64,000 bases of DNA, taken from the NCBI GenBank assembly GCA_016858145.1, contig JAEHOE010000159.1, positions 124,001 through 188,000 on the forward strand, written 5' to 3'. Every line of letters begins with the position of its first letter. The first letter of the stretch is position 1. This document shows, piece by piece, positions 1 through 12,000 of this stretch. Origin of the DNA: Edaphochlamys debaryana (taxonomy: Eukaryota > Chlorophyta > Chlorophyceae > Chlamydomonadales). Position numbers and translations under genes: made by a program. The notes under the pieces are model-generated. The model was not told where the DNA came from. It ran no database searches and saw only the letters and a program-made list of their open reading frames with translations.

Positions 1-1383
1 GCAGCGCGGTGCGGTGATGAAGTTTGTCTTCTCGCTGAGCTGCAACTCCTAGCTCTGATCTAAAAGCATATGTTTGATTATCGTTACCCGCAGCGGTGAC
101 ATAGGTATGGCCCAAAGGCGACCGGGACCGGCACGCCGTATATCCCATCCCATCCCATCCCGCACGCTCTCGGTCCGCGTTACCCGCCCAACCCGGGCTG
201 CTCGACCCCACTAACTACCTGCATGAGGCAGTACTAGTAGAGGTATGCAGCCAGAAGGACGGCTGCTGTCTGCGGTGAGAAGACTCCACACGCGGGCTGA
301 GGAGGACAACCGTGCCCGGCATGCCCCAAACCCGGGGGCTACGCCCACCGCCCCAAACCGCAAGACCGTGTTCGCACGGCAGCCACGATTGCTCATTGTT
401 ATTTACAATGCTGGCCATACACTTATACAGCCCTGAAGGCCAGCGCCATGACCCTGCAAGCCTTGAACAACTGAGCACCTTGCCGCCTGGTCCCAAGCCA
501 ACAAATTGTTCCCACATGTCCGCAGTCCAGCAACCAGCATCCCCCTCCCAGGTGCCAGCCCTGTCCATTATGCCCGCTTGCACTCTCATCTCGTTCTTCG
601 ACTCCCGGTATGGAAACAGCAAACCGCAAGCAACAATAGGAATTATATCAGCCCCGGCGGCCCGTGCGTTCCAGCGCCCGCTGCAGCACGGGACCCACGT
701 GCAGGAGGCATCGTGACCAACGGCCCCGCACAAGGCGCGGCAGCGCTCCTCAGCCACGGGCTGCAGCAGTGCAGGGCTGGAAAGGCCCCAGCCCTCGATG
801 CAGCAGGCAGTGTGCCCCCCGTCAGCCGGCACTTCTTACGCACACGCCGCTCCAACACGCAGCAACAACAACACAGGCTCTCCAGCGCTCCACGCATGCT
901 TTCGAACCGCCAGCCTTGGCAGAGCAAAGCCGACCAGATACAATGCACCTCAGGCCTCTACTCTATCCCCCGCCTTGCCACCAGCACACCACCAGCCCCA
1001 CGTTGCTCCCTATTCCTGGCGTAGGCCCCGTCAGAACGCGCGCCCCACGTCAAATGCCCCTTGTCAAATGCTCTCAATGCTGCGGCTCTGGTTGCCTCGC
1101 CGTGGGGCTGGCTTGGAGATGATGGGAAGGCCGGAAGAGATAGCTAATAATGTCTGCCGGGGGCGCTGCCTGGCCCCTCAGCCCCTCACTCATTCTCTCA
1201 GGACTTAAGCACCCGTCTCTCGCCTCCGGACGTAAAGATCCGCCCTCCATGTGAGAAGCGCGAGCCCCCGCACCAATCCAGCGCTGGGAAGGTGCGATGC
1301 GGCGCTCCGCCCGCCCGCCAAAACCCTACTATCCTTGTCCAACCCCTGCCCCTCCCTGCCCTCTTCCCCCGCCAGGCCCCCCC
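1..1383. other. No supported gene
   Basis: Open frames of up to about 205 codons occur on both strands, but none shows a recognisable domain, a convincing splice structure or a coding bias different from its opposite strand. The last few hundred bases, next to the NFU stop codon, are probably its 3' untranslated region. I see no RNA gene or repeat apart from a short run of ATCCC-type units near 145-165. Confidence 0.5.
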
Positions 1384-2079
1384 TCACACAAGCTGGACTG
1401 CCGCAATGCCGGGGATCTTCTCCCGCAGCTTCTGGGTCACGGCCACGCGCACGGTCATGACGTTCGCCGCAGGCCCGGTAATGCGGACTTTGACGATGAC
1501 ACCGTCGATGCCGACCAGCTCCAGGCCACCACCGCCCGTCCCGACCAGGTATGGCCGGATCTCTTCGAGCACGGTGTCCACGTTGGTCGCGTTGAGCTCC
1601 AGCCCCAGCGCCTCCTCAGTGATCTGCTCCACGTCCAGGATTTCAGGAATCTTCTCCATCAAACGCCGCTTGATGCCCATCGTCATCGTCATTGTAGAGC
1701 TGGGGCACGACCCACATGCTCCCTGCAGCTTGAGCTTGACGACCAGGCCGTCAATCTCAATAAACTCCACATCGCCGCCGTCCGCCATCAGGTAGGGCCG
1801 GACCTCGTCCAGCACCCTCTCCACGTTTTCAGGAGTCAGCTCCATGGTCTCCAGCTGCTCCTGCTGGACGGCGCGGACGACGAGGCCTGCTGCCCGGCCC
1901 CGAGGAGCCGCGTAGCCGCTGCGCGCTGACGCCATGAGCGAGGAAGCCTGCGAGGACGTGCTAGCCAGGCCGTGGCTAGAGAGGCGGTGCGCACTCTGGC
2001 TGGCGCAACGTGGGCTAACGCTAGCGACTGGCTGGCATCGCTGGGGAGCAGCAGCAGCCGTGGGCGCGCGGGCCAGCAT
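1384..2079 (-). CDS. NFU: NifU-like Fe-S cluster scaffold protein, chloroplast type
   Basis: Intronless gene of 231 codons. Residues 1 to about 70 are rich in Ala, Ser and Arg with few acidic residues, as in a chloroplast transit peptide. Two NifU C-terminal-like domains follow, at about 77-150 and 160-231. The first carries the cluster-binding CxxC (ACGSC, Cys122 and Cys125). The second lacks both cysteines (ITGPAANV), which is the arrangement of plant plastid NFU1/2/3 proteins. Such proteins assemble and deliver 4Fe-4S and 2Fe-2S clusters to photosystem I and other stromal enzymes. The Met at 2079 was chosen because it starts a transit-like leader. The frame stays open to 2310, but that extra stretch has no family resemblance. 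Length matches plant homologues of about 230 residues. Which NFU paralogue it is cannot be decided here. Confidence 0.93.
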   Translation of the reverse strand: MLARAPTAAAAPQRCQPVASVSPRCASQSAHRLSSHGLASTSSQASSLMASARSGYAAPRGRAAGLVVRAVQQEQLETMELTPENVERVLDEVRPYLMADGGDVEFIEIDGLVVKLKLQGACGSCPSSTMTMTMGIKRRLMEKIPEILDVEQITEEALGLELNATNVDTVLEEIRPYLVGTGGGGLELVGIDGVIVKVRITGPAANVMTVRVAVTQKLREKIPGIAAVQLV

Positions 2080-2568
2080 TTTGAAACTGTTTCTGGTGTT
2101 GGCTACGAGGCAGGCTGGGCTAGCTATGCGTATGAAGGGCGAGGGCTCAGCCTCAGCGACAAAGGGGGCCGCATCGATGTCTACCACGCTCTCGGGCGGA
2201 CAATCGGTGGACCCCTTTGCCCGCCCGCCATGTAGGCATCGCTGACCTCGACATAGAGTCAGCAGCATGGGGGACAGGCCTGTCGGGAGCACACCGTGCC
2301 CAACCGACATGTGCGCATGCCCACGCCTCGCGCAACACCCATTCCCCGTCCCGGCCTGCCAAGCATTTGGGCCGGACTGCAGCTCACTCCTCCCTTGTCA
2401 TGCCCCTGCGCTGTGTCTTTCGCAGGCACAAAGCGAGAGCCATAATCCGAAGGCGAGGTGCGCTTGTGCGCATGCCCACGGCGCAGTCAGTGCAACACGG
2501 CCCCGCCATCCCTCGCCACCATGGGTTTGGCCGGACGTCGCCGCGGTAGGCTGGACAGGCCGGCAGGT

Positions 2569-2623
2569 GGGCGAACCCGCGGGGGCAGTTGCGTCAGGCA
2601 AACGGGCGAACCCGCGGGGGCAG
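2569..2623. repeat. Short direct repeat
   Basis: The 20-base string GGGCGAACCCGCGGGGGCAG occurs at 2569-2588 and again at 2604-2623, a spacing of 35 bases. It lies in intergenic DNA upstream of the NFU gene and looks like a local tandem duplication. Confidence 0.8.
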
Positions 2624-2786
2624 CAGTCCTATCCCCAGAACCATGAGTATATGTAGAGCACGAAGTAGCGACACCGGAGACCCCCTTCCCCTTCCAAAGA
2701 CACAAACCACCATCAGCGGCATCCCGCACAACGACTCCGTGCACAACCTCCTCGCCGAACAGGGCGCCACCGTGTATGGCAACTCC

Positions 2787-2888
2787 GGGGGGTTGGCATG
2801 GGGCGGGGGGGTGGCACGGAGCTTGTGGGCTATGGCAGCGAGGGGCAAGCGGGGGGGTGGCATGGGGCGGGGGGGTGGCACGGAGCTT
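2787..2888. repeat. Tandem G-rich repeat, two copies
   Basis: A 38-base G-rich segment ending in GGTGGCACGGAGCTT occurs at 2787-2824 and, nearly unchanged, at 2851-2888 (period 64). The region is intergenic. No gene is supported between 2080 and 3232, although part of it must hold the NFU promoter. Confidence 0.8.
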
Positions 2889-3232
2889 CGGTGCACGGTG
2901 ACTTTCGTTCAGGCTTCAGGGGGCGTCTAATGGAAAGTGTTCTCCACTTCCCCTAGCGTGGCCCCCAGCCCTGCGACAAAACTCAGCGGTGTATGACCGG
3001 CCAGCTCACAACACACTTCAGCTGTTGCTTTGCACACGCAGCAAGGATGCGATGGTTACAGCAGGAACCGCCTCCAGAAGGGGAGGGGTTGAGCGAGGGC
3101 GCCACCTACTGGGTGTGCCACCTGCACACCGACACCCACGCAACGTGACTGACTTTCGGTCGTCACACCACGTTGCTAGGGTCGGGCCCGTAGAGCCCCC
3201 CTCAGTACTATTCCACTAATTCCGCTGTGCCT

Positions 3233-3700
3233 TTAATCATCGTCAATCAAGGCCAGGACGCCTGGGGGCTCCTGCACAGTCAATCTGCCACCTGAGACTC
3301 GCAGGAAAGGGTGGTCTGCCGGTATTGTCTCCCAGCCACTTGGTGGCCTGAGCGCAGCAAAAGAGTGAAGCGCTCCCCAAAACTCAGCTGACACCAACAC
3401 ACGTCCACGGTTCAGCACCCCGAGGCGATTCCCATTCTCCCTTGTCGCGTATAGATATCGGCGTCCCTTCTCCATGGCTGTCGTGGCTGCAAGACACACC
3501 ACATCCCACACTCTCTGGTCAACTCCCTCCGTTGGTCGAGCCAGCCAAAGATTGAACCGGCGAAGTGGCCAGGTCCATGGCATGCCCTGCTCGCCCCCTA
3601 GACACGCGCACATCTCATCAACCAGGCCCGCAGCAAGCCCCAGCACCGACCATTCCCGCTTGCTACTGCGGCAGTGATGCCCTAGGTCCCTAGCACGCAC
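3233..3700 (-). CDS. Probable C-terminal fragment of a retroelement protein
   Basis: A 155-codon frame with a balanced amino-acid composition, unlike the low-complexity shadow frames around it. It includes VWDVVCLAATTAMEKGRRYL in the middle, and near its end ADHPFLRVSGGRLTV. That tail pattern (a helix rich in aromatic and basic residues, then HPF-L-V) resembles what I recall of the extreme C-terminus of reverse-transcriptase proteins from green-algal non-LTR retrotransposons. No reverse-transcriptase catalytic motif is present, so this would be a 5'-truncated copy, the usual fate of such insertions. No poly(A) tail or target-site duplication was found. The alternative is an unrelated lineage-specific small protein. 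The first Met is arbitrary, as the frame is open upstream. Confidence 0.4.
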   Translation of the reverse strand: MRARDLGHHCRSSKREWSVLGLAAGLVDEMCACLGGEQGMPWTWPLRRFNLWLARPTEGVDQRVWDVVCLAATTAMEKGRRYLYATRENGNRLGVLNRGRVLVSAEFWGALHSFAALRPPSGWETIPADHPFLRVSGGRLTVQEPPGVLALIDDD

Positions 3701-4445
3701 GCTCAGGGCTGGTCCAGGGGAGTCCCCAGGAGGGTCCCCTGCCTTCCCCTGGGCTGAAAGCAGCAGGAGTGCAGTGCAAGTGACTGCGCAAGGGCGTGGC
3801 CTGGGAGACCAGTCGCCTGGGCTGGTCCACCCATCGCTGGCAGGGGCGCTCCTGGACTGACCGGCTGTCAGGGGAAGGCCAGATGACCCCTGAGCCCGTC
3901 CCGCATCCTACCTGCCTGTCGCCGTTAACCGCTCAACGGCTCAAGACCCAGACGGTAACACGCATGCGCGCTCTGCTGCTTGTCTATCTGAACTTGCCTT
4001 GATGCTGTGCCACGGCCCCGAGGTGACTGGGGGCCTGGAGCCGAGCGTGCCATCATACCCTGCGCCGCATGCGCTTGGCTTGCCCCGCCTTGCCACTCCT
4101 GCTTGTAGAGCTCAGGCACGGGGCATGAGCCGAGACCCATGCATAGCCGTGTTGTGGTTGCGAACAGGCCTACCGTCCTTGGCCTTCCACCGCTACCCCG
4201 CGCATTTGGAAGCTGCAAGCAGCATCAAGGAGAGCAGAAGGAGGGCATTTGACTGCTCGGGCTGTCCGTCCCCCCTTGCCCATGGCCCCCACCATCTCTG
4301 CTGCACCCGTGCCAGCCTCTGGCTCTGCCCAACCCCTCACCGCTGTGCTCTGTCCCGGGCCCTCCTGCATTAGGGGGCAACACCCTCCCGCCGACCCTTA
4401 CGGCTCACCCATCGCCACCGATGCCTCCCACCAGAAGTGCCCTCC
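3701..4445. other. Intergenic, no gene seen
   Basis: Frames here are short and overlapping on both strands, without domain signals. The stretch runs up to the left end of the transposon at 4446. Confidence 0.5.
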
Positions 4446-5019
4446 CAGCGTTGCTATCTTCCCTGGGCCGAAGTGCGGGAGGTCCCGCACTCGGACCTCG
4501 GGTCCAAGCCCAAGAGTGCGAAAGCGGGCCGCACTTCGTGGCCCTTGGCGGCCCAAAACGTGCGACCGCACTTGGCAAGCGCTTGCCGCCCAGAAGTGCG
4601 GGAGAGTGCGGTGGAGTGTAGCGGAGGGCGCGGCGTTCTGGAGGCCTGTTTCAAGCGGATGAGTCTGCCTGGCTCTCGCCCTAGTGCATGAGCTGATGTA
4701 GGCCGGCAACTGGGGGTCTTGAATTCCAGCAGCAACCCCGTAGTGTATGCTGCAAGTGCATGTGATGCGGGCTGGACGGTGGGGGTGGGAAGGGGACTGC
4801 CTGCCCGGCTGGCCGCGCCCGTTCGGTGGGCCCCCCAGGGGTTGAGGGGCCCCCGCACCTGAGCCGCCAGAAGGCTCAAAAATGTGCCGGCGCGGGCCGC
4901 ACTCGCAACCAAACTTTGCTACAAAAGTGCGGGAGCTTCCGCACATGAGGCTCTTTCCGTCACCGAAAGTGCGGGATGGCCTCACTCCCCCGCACTTCCG
5001 CACTAAGATAGCAACACTG
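4446..5019. mobile_element. Non-autonomous hAT-type DNA transposon (MITE), 574 bp
   Basis: The left end reads CAGCGTTGCTATCTT (4446-4460). The right end, read from the other strand, is CAGTGTTGCTATCTT (5005-5019), a 15-bp terminal inverted repeat with one mismatch. Immediately outside, TGCCCTCC at 4438-4445 is repeated exactly at 5020-5027, an 8-bp target-site duplication. Eight-base duplications and CAG-type ends are diagnostic of the hAT superfamily. Inside both ends lie at least a dozen copies, in both orientations, of AGTGCGG, for example at 4472, 4514, 4529, 4566, 4594, 4605, 4897, 4925, 4966 and 4990. Such subterminal repeats are the expected transposase-binding sites of hAT elements. 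There is no transposase frame, so movement would need a transposase encoded elsewhere. Good ends and a perfect duplication suggest a fairly recent insertion. Confidence 0.93.
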
Positions 5020-5431
5020 TGCCCTCCTCTCCCACCGGAAGGGCCCGCCTCCCCTCACACGGTCGGCACACACACGGTCGTCGACTCAGCCTCGGAGGTC
5101 GCAGCGTGGCGGTGCTTTCCGGCGTGGAGCATGGGACAGCTACGGTGCTGCACGCCGTGACCATGTCTTCTAATCATCATGTGGCACCCTCCCAGGTCCC
5201 CAAGTGTACACCAGAATGCGCTGTGCATCGGAGACTTGACAGAGAGAGTGGTGTCTAGGGGCTCCATCTACAAGTGGTTCCATCCTGCGCAAATGATCTA
5301 ACTCTTGCTCCCCGCGAGCCCGGGCGAACACCGCACAATGTTCACATCGCCTCCCACCCTGCCTCCTGCCTCCAGGCGCGTGGCCCTGCCGACCTGCGCC
5401 CCGCTCGGCCCTGCCATGCGCCCCCCCCCCT

Positions 5432-5709
5432 GCGTGCAGCGACCCCGCCCGCATGCAACCCCACGAGGGCCCACGTGCACATCAGGGCGGGGCACTACCC
5501 AGCCCTTTGGCGTGATAGGCGCTGCTATCACGTCATTCACGTAAAGCCTGGACGCCGCCTTGGCCCTTCGGATGCCGCTGCGTGCAGCGACCCCGCCCGC
5601 ATGCAGTTTCATGCCAGGCGCTACCCAGCCCCGCACGAGTCCTCCACAATGTCCACACTGCCAACACGCAGCGACCCTGCCTGCAGTTTCATGCCAGGCG
5701 CTACCCCTG
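5432..5709. repeat. Irregular direct repeats, three copies
   Basis: A unit beginning GCAGCGACCCCGCCCGCATG occurs near 5435 and 5584, with a shortened version near 5669. The second and third copies share a further stretch, GCAGTTTCATGCCAGGCG, followed by CTACC. Spacings are about 149 and 85 bases. The unit is intergenic, downstream of the SHIPPO-type gene. It is not clearly part of a transposon. No gene is supported between 5020 and 6059. Confidence 0.65.
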
Positions 5710-6059
5710 CAGCGCGTCAGACGCTGCCGCGTAAAGCACTGACGCAGCCTCGACCTTGCCCTCTCCCTGGACGCCCTCAGCCCTGGCCGTCGTACCGGCA
5801 TCCTGCTCACCAAGCCCCGCCGTACACACGATGTACGGCACATGTGTGGCCTGTGTCCTGCGCGGCGCCTCCACCCACAGCGGCCGCCAGTGCCACAAGC
5901 ACACCCCGCCCCCGCCCCGCCAGCTTCAGGCGCCTGCCTCACCGCAGCTCTAAGGTCCCGCCAGCCCCTCGCCACCTGCGTGCTCTTACTGCAGCCGGCC
6001 CGGCTCCATCACCCATGCCCACCACAACACCCCACCCCCCCGCTGCCGTCGCCGGCGCC

Positions 6060-9000
6060 TCACTGCAGCCGCCCCGGCTCCGCCCGGCCGCTGAAGCGGT
6101 CCTTGGGCCCCGCGCCGAGCGCCGGGGAGCCAATGTGCGGGGAGCGCGGGTCGGAGGGGTTGTAGACGGGGCCGGGGGAGAATACGCCCAGGTTGGCGCG
6201 GCGCGCGTGGTTGAGCGAGAGCCAGGCGGAGGAGGCGAGGTGCGTGTTGGGGTCGTAGTCCTGAGGGGGGTTGGGGGCAGCAGGAGGGCGGTGGATACAC
6301 ATGTCAGGGGCAGGATCAGGGGGCAACCGAGGAGCGGAGTAGGGAGCGCCATGTGATTGTGGTAAAGGCGTGTTGGGGTCGTAGTCCTGGGTGAGGGGGC
6401 GATCGAGAGGGTGGAGACATGGGTAAGGGCGCGGACGGGATGCGAGGCCGTGCACGAAGCGCAGGAGGCGCGTTGTCGCCCCGAGCGGGCCCGTCACATC
6501 ATGGGCCATGTCAGCGCTGCTTCGCCCTAGCTAGCGCGAGGCCCATCACGTCATGCGCCAAGTCTGCGGGTCTTCGCCCCATGCACCCAGACACATGGAG
6601 CCCTAGCTACCTAAGAGTCCCACCTTGGGGCCCGTCCCCACGATCGTGTAGGGCCCGTCTCCCAGCGTGTGCGCCCCCTTGCGGTCCACATCTGAGTTGT
6701 TGTAGATGGGGCCGGGGCCGAGCTCCTGGAGGCATGTTATGGGTCAGGAAGGCACCAGGAAGGTTGAAATCGGCGGCATACACTGGCAAGCTGCTAACGT
6801 GGCATAGGAAACATTGCGCCTAGCCGCTGGCAGAGCGGAGAGGACAAGAACAGAGCGTGCAAGCGCAGCTTTGCGGCAACTCATCACCACTCGCGGCAGC
6901 AGTCCCTCCCGAGCCCGCCCGCCCCACCTGCGGGTCCACCCAGCAGTGTCGCGCCTTGCCGAGCACCGTGTAGGAGGGGGGCGCGGGCTTGGTGGGGGAG
7001 GCCTGCGGGTGGGGAAGGCAGGTCCATCAGGCAAACGTTCATTGAGCAGGCAACCATACACCCCAGGCACAAGCTCCTGGGCGCTGAGTTCGAGTGCCGG
7101 CGCGCCATCCCACGCTGCACGAGCACCCCGCTGCCCCGCTCCCCTCTCCCCGCGCGCTGGATCCCACCTGCGGGCTGTACACGCCGGGCCCCGGGGAGGC
7201 GAATCCCAGCAGGTCCCTGCAGTGCTCCTTGGTGATGATGGGCAGGGAGGTGGGCAGCAGGCCCTTGGGCGTGCGCTGGAAGGCGTGGGCCGTGGCGGCG
7301 CCCGCGGCGCCCGGTGCCAGCAGGTCGCCCTTGCGGTCGGCGGCCGGGGCGTAGGTGCCCGGACCGGGGTTGTGGAAGGGGCTGTTGGTGGGCTGGCCGG
7401 CGGTCAGGTTAAAGCGCGCGCCGCTGGCCTGCTGGTCGAACCTGCGGCGGATCAGGCGATCACGGAGGGCAAGGGCGAAAAAGGATTCGCGCAGTGCTTC
7501 ACGCCGTCGTCGGCAGGCTGGCTGGCATGGCCTGCTTTTGCAGGATGGTGATGAGCCCCAGCAGAGCCCCTAGCCACAATCCACAATCCACACCACAAGT
7601 CCACAAGCTCATCCGCCTCGTCCCGCACCTGTACTGCGCCGGGTTGGCCAGCGTTGACAGCCCCTGCTTGGCGGGCAGGTAGACGGGCCCTGGGCTCTCG
7701 GCGGCGTGCTGGATGCAGGGGTGCGCGGGCCGCTGCTGCGCGCCGCCAAAGGTCCAGGAGCGGGGGGGCGAGCCGCCGCCGAAGGAGGCGCCGCCCACGC
7801 CGGAGCGGTCGCCCAGGCGGGAGACCTAAGTAGGAAGGGGGGCAGGGGTCAGGAAGGGGGGGCCAGGGGTCAGGAGAGGGAGGGGCACCTTATGGGAGGC
7901 TAGGAGGAGCGCTCCTTGGACCGGTTCCACCTCAGAGCTGGAGAGTTGCCAGGGTCGGCCGGGTCCCTGCACCCGTCAGGCCGCAGCTCTCCCATGTCCT
8001 CTCGCCTCCCCCCCCCCACCCGCACCGATGGGTTGTAGGCGCCCGGGCCTGGTGAGTAGAGCTTGGCGTAGGGCGCCGCAGAGGTGGAGGGCCGCGAGGT
8101 CTGGAACACCCGGGAGGCCACGTCCTGTCGGACAGGGTGCAGGGTGTGTGGGGTAGGGGGCAGGGTTGGGGTGGGGTTGAGGTGAGGGGCGCGTAAGCAG
8201 GCTGCATGCGGCAAGGGCAGTGCAAAGCGCACAGGTACCCGCGGTCCCTGTCGCGCCCTGCGGTCGTGGCCGCACCTGGCGGGCACGAGGCGTTGGACCT
8301 CCGGCCCTCCTCAACTGTGCCCGTTTCGACCGCAGCTCCTGCCTACTCCACGTGGCTCGAGGCCTCGAAGCAAGTCCCCCCCTTCCCCCATTCCCGCCCT
8401 CCAACCTGCCCCACCGCACACCCGTCCGTGGCCCCACCTGGCGCGAGGCCTTGAGAAATCCCCCCATGACCTCCCCCACTACACACCCCAGCACACCCCT
8501 GCACGGCTCCCACGCACCTGGCGCGAGGCCTTGAAGATGTTGCCCTTGTGCGGGGAGCCCCCGCGCGTGGATCCGGGGGCGGAGCGGGTGCCGCCGCCGC
8601 CCCCCGCCCCGCCGTGCACCTGCAGGGGGGGCAGGCTGCTGCCGCCGCCGCTGCTGCTGGGGTCGCCGTCGTGGCGGGCGGCGCCTGACGTCGTGCTGGT
8701 GGGCGTGCCGGACCTGCGGGTATGGGGCAGGAGGAGTGGCGAGGTTCAATGCGGCTGCGGCATGAGAGCGTTTGCATCCTCAGCCGCGTGAGGCAAACAA
8801 AGGACTTCAAGGTCGAAGCTGGCAAGACCGCGACGCCCCGAGCTCGTCGATCCCCTAGGCGTACTGCATGCAAGCCCGCACCTCCTGGCGATGGGCTCCA
8901 CGTCCCACGCGGTCCGCGCCTGCAGCCGCGCCAGCTCCAGCCCCGTGGCGGTCTGACTGGCGGCGCTGGCGGCGCTGGCGGCGGAGGCGCCGCTGCCGGG

Positions 9001-12000
9001 CCGCGGCGGGGGCTGCCGGGGCCCGCCCGCTGCAGTGCTGGGGGCGGAGAGGGCTGCGGCGCCGGGGGCGTCGCCGTCCGCTCCTGCGGGCCAGTTGGGG
9101 TGCAGGTAGGGTTTATCGTAGATTTGAGATTGGGTGGGTTGAGGGGCATGGTCCGTGCTGACCCTCGGCGCGCTTGTTAAAGGGGTGTCTCGTGTGAGCG
9201 TACAGCTCACACCCACGCCCCCCTGCAGGAGGAGCGAGCGGGGGTCCTAGTCGCCACACCCCCTCTTGCTGCTCACCACCCCCTCCTTCTCCCTCGCCTC
9301 ACCTGCTCCTGCGGGGGCGGTGTTGGGCCGAAGCAGCGAGCCCGAGTGCAGCAGGCGCAGGTATTGCTGAGGGGCAGGGGGGGGCCAGGGAGGCATGGGT
9401 TCATAAATTCAGGGGGCCACGCCAAAACCTGCCCCCAACCACGCCCCCTTTCCCCTCCTCCTGCACCACATCCCCATCCCCACCTGCGTGATGGACTCAG
9501 GGTCGGGCCTTCCACAATGCACACACACGATGCCAATTCCCCCCCGTTTACCCCCCCCTCCCCCTGCCCCCTCCTGCCCGCCCCCATCCGCCCACCTGCG
9601 TGATGGACTCAGGGTCCGGCTCCTCAGCGTTCAGTGCGTCCCGCAGAGGCTGCGGCCGGGGCTTGGGGTTGGGGTGCTCCGGCAGCGGCTTAGACTGCAC
9701 CGGCTGCTGCCCCTGCCTCTGCTGCGGTGGGGCGCGCCGGGGCGGGGACGCAGCTGCCGGCGGCTGCCGAGCGGGGCTGGGGGGGCCGCCGTAGCGTGGG
9801 GCCAAGCGTGGGGGCATGGCGGCGGCAAAGGAGTCGCGCGGGGGGGCGCGGCCCCGGCCGTCGACAGCATAGGGCGGCGCGGCGGTTTCAGGGAAGGGTG
9901 GGGGTGGGGTGGAGCTGGCGGCTGAGGCTTGGCGGGAGGCCTGGCGGGACGGCTGCTGGGAGGGCTGGCGCGAGCTCGCGCGGCTGCCGCCGCCGCTGGC
10001 GCTTGGCGCTGCGGCGTAGGGCTCCGCCTCCGCCTCCGCCTCCTGCTCCTCATCCGCATCCTCGTCGGCGTCCTCGTAGACCCCCGCTCCGCTCCCTGGC
10101 TCGGGCTCGGCCTCCTCCTGCCCCTCGCCCTCTCCGTCGCCATCGCCCTCCTCGGCGCCGCCGTAGCTGGCCTGCGGCTCCGCCCCCTCCTCCTGCTCGT
10201 CCTGCTCCTGATCCTCTTGATCCTGATCCTCCTGCTCCTGCTCCTCTTGATCCTGCTCCACCAGCTCCTCTCCCTGATCCTGCTCCGGCTCTTCGCCCGC
10301 CTCCGCCTCATCCGCCTCCGGCTCCGGCCCTTCGTCCGCCTCCGCCTCTTCATCTGCCTCCGGCTCCGCCTCATCCGCCTCTGGCTCCGCCTCCGCCTCC
10401 GCCTCATCCGCCTCTGGCTCCGCCTCCGGCTCAGCCTCTTCGTAGTCGTAGCCCCCGGCCCCCGGGTCGCCCGTGTGGCCTGCCTCCGTGAGCCCAGTCT
10501 CGCCCTCCGCGAAGCCAGCGTCAATGGCGCCGCCCCCGCCGTCGTCGCCCGCAGCTGCGCCGCCGCCATCCTCTGCCTCGGCCTCCGCCTCGGCCTCCGC
10601 CTCCGCCTCGGCCTCGGCCTCGGCCTCGGCCTCAGCATCAGCCTCGGCCTCAGCGTCAGCGTCGGCGCCCCAGTCGCCGCCCTCTGTGCGGGCGGCGGCG
10701 GAGGCGGCGTCCATGGCGTCTCCGTAGGAGAAGCCCTGCGCCTCCCCGCCCTCCTCCCCGCCCTCCTCCTCGGCGCCCTCCTCCCCGCCCTCCTCCGCGG
10801 CGCCCTCGCCCTCCTCCCCATCGGCGGCAGCGTCGCCGCCTTCCGTTGCAGTGGCTTCCGCCTGCGCTGCATCGTCCGCCTCCGCCTCTTGCTCCGCCTC
10901 CGCCGGCTCCGCCTCCGCCGGCTCCGCCTCTGCCTCTGGCTCCGGCTCAAGGTCTTGCGCTGGGTGCCCCTCCTCGGCTTCGGCTTCGCCCTCGGCCAGA
11001 GCATCTGCTGCGGCCTCAGGCTCAGCGTCTGCCTCTATCTCTGCCTCAGGCTCCGTCCCCGCCTCCGCCTCAGCGTCTGCCTCCGCCCCTGCCTCAGGGT
11101 CCTGCTGCTCGTCCACCTGCGCCTCCGCCTCAGCCTCGGCCTCAGCTGCTGCTTCGGCCTCCGCTTCAGCCTCGGCCTCCCCTTCGGCCTCCGGTTCGGC
11201 CTCGGCGTCAGCCGTTGCCGGTTCGGCCTCCTGCTCCTGCCCCTGCTCAGCGTCCGCGCCTGCCTCGGCCTCAGCCTCGGCCTCGGCCTCAGCCTCAGCC
11301 TCAGCGTCAGGCTCAGCATCAGGCTCAGGGGCTTGCTCGCCCTCGCCCTCGCCCTCGCCCTCGGCTGCGGGCTCCGGCTCAGCGTCGGCGCCGCCCGCCT
11401 CCGGCTCCGCCTGTGCCGCGCCCTCCGCCTCCGCCTCCGCCTCGGCCTCGGCCTCGGCCTCAGCGACCGCTTCGTCCTCCCCCGCCCCGCCCTCGCCCAG
11501 GTCGGCACCAGCGTCATCGTCGCCGGCACTGGGCCCTGCCGCTCCGCCGTCCTCCCCCGCTGCCGCCTCCCCGTCCGCTGCCTCGCCGCCGTCGCCATCG
11601 CCGGCCTCTGGCCCTGCGTCGGCGTCATCGGCGGCGGCGTCTGCCTGATCGCCAGCAGCAGCCTCCTCCGCCTCACCCTCCTGAGCTTCTGCCTCCTGAG
11701 CTTCTGCTTCTGTCTCGTCCCCGCCGTACGTTGGCGGCTCGGGCTCCGCGTCGCCGTCTGCCGGGGCAGCTGAGGCGTCGGCGTCCTCCGCTAGCGCCTC
11801 ACCGCCTTCCTCGCCGGCGGCCTCCTCGCCTCCGCCGGCCCCCGCCTCCTCTCCCTCAGGTAAGGCACCCTCCAGGGCATTCTCCTCCTGATCTGCCTCG
11901 CCGTACACGGGTTGGTAGCTGAGGCCGTCCTCCCCCTCAGCTGCGGGCTCGGCTCCATCATCGCCACCGCCCTCCAGCCCATCATCAGCGGCCGCACCGC

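Noticed and set aside
215..832. Minus-strand frame of 205 codons near the left edge
   Set aside because: Atypical composition rich in Trp, Gly and Cys, no domain, and overlapped by equally long frames on the other strand.
4398..5003. Minus-strand frame of 201 codons
   Set aside because: It lies almost wholly inside the MITE and its repeated residues come from the AGTGCGG motifs. There is no transposase signature.
9481..9510. Real mini-exon coding RPDPESITQ
   Set aside because: It matches the end of exon 1 almost exactly and has no acceptor of consensus type before it, so a duplicated exon border is the simpler explanation.
9929..11773. Plus-strand frame of 614 codons rich in Leu/Arg
   Set aside because: It is the complement of the Glu/Ala repeat exon of the minus-strand SHIPPO-type gene. 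The repeated GAG/GCC codons keep all other frames open, and there is no domain.
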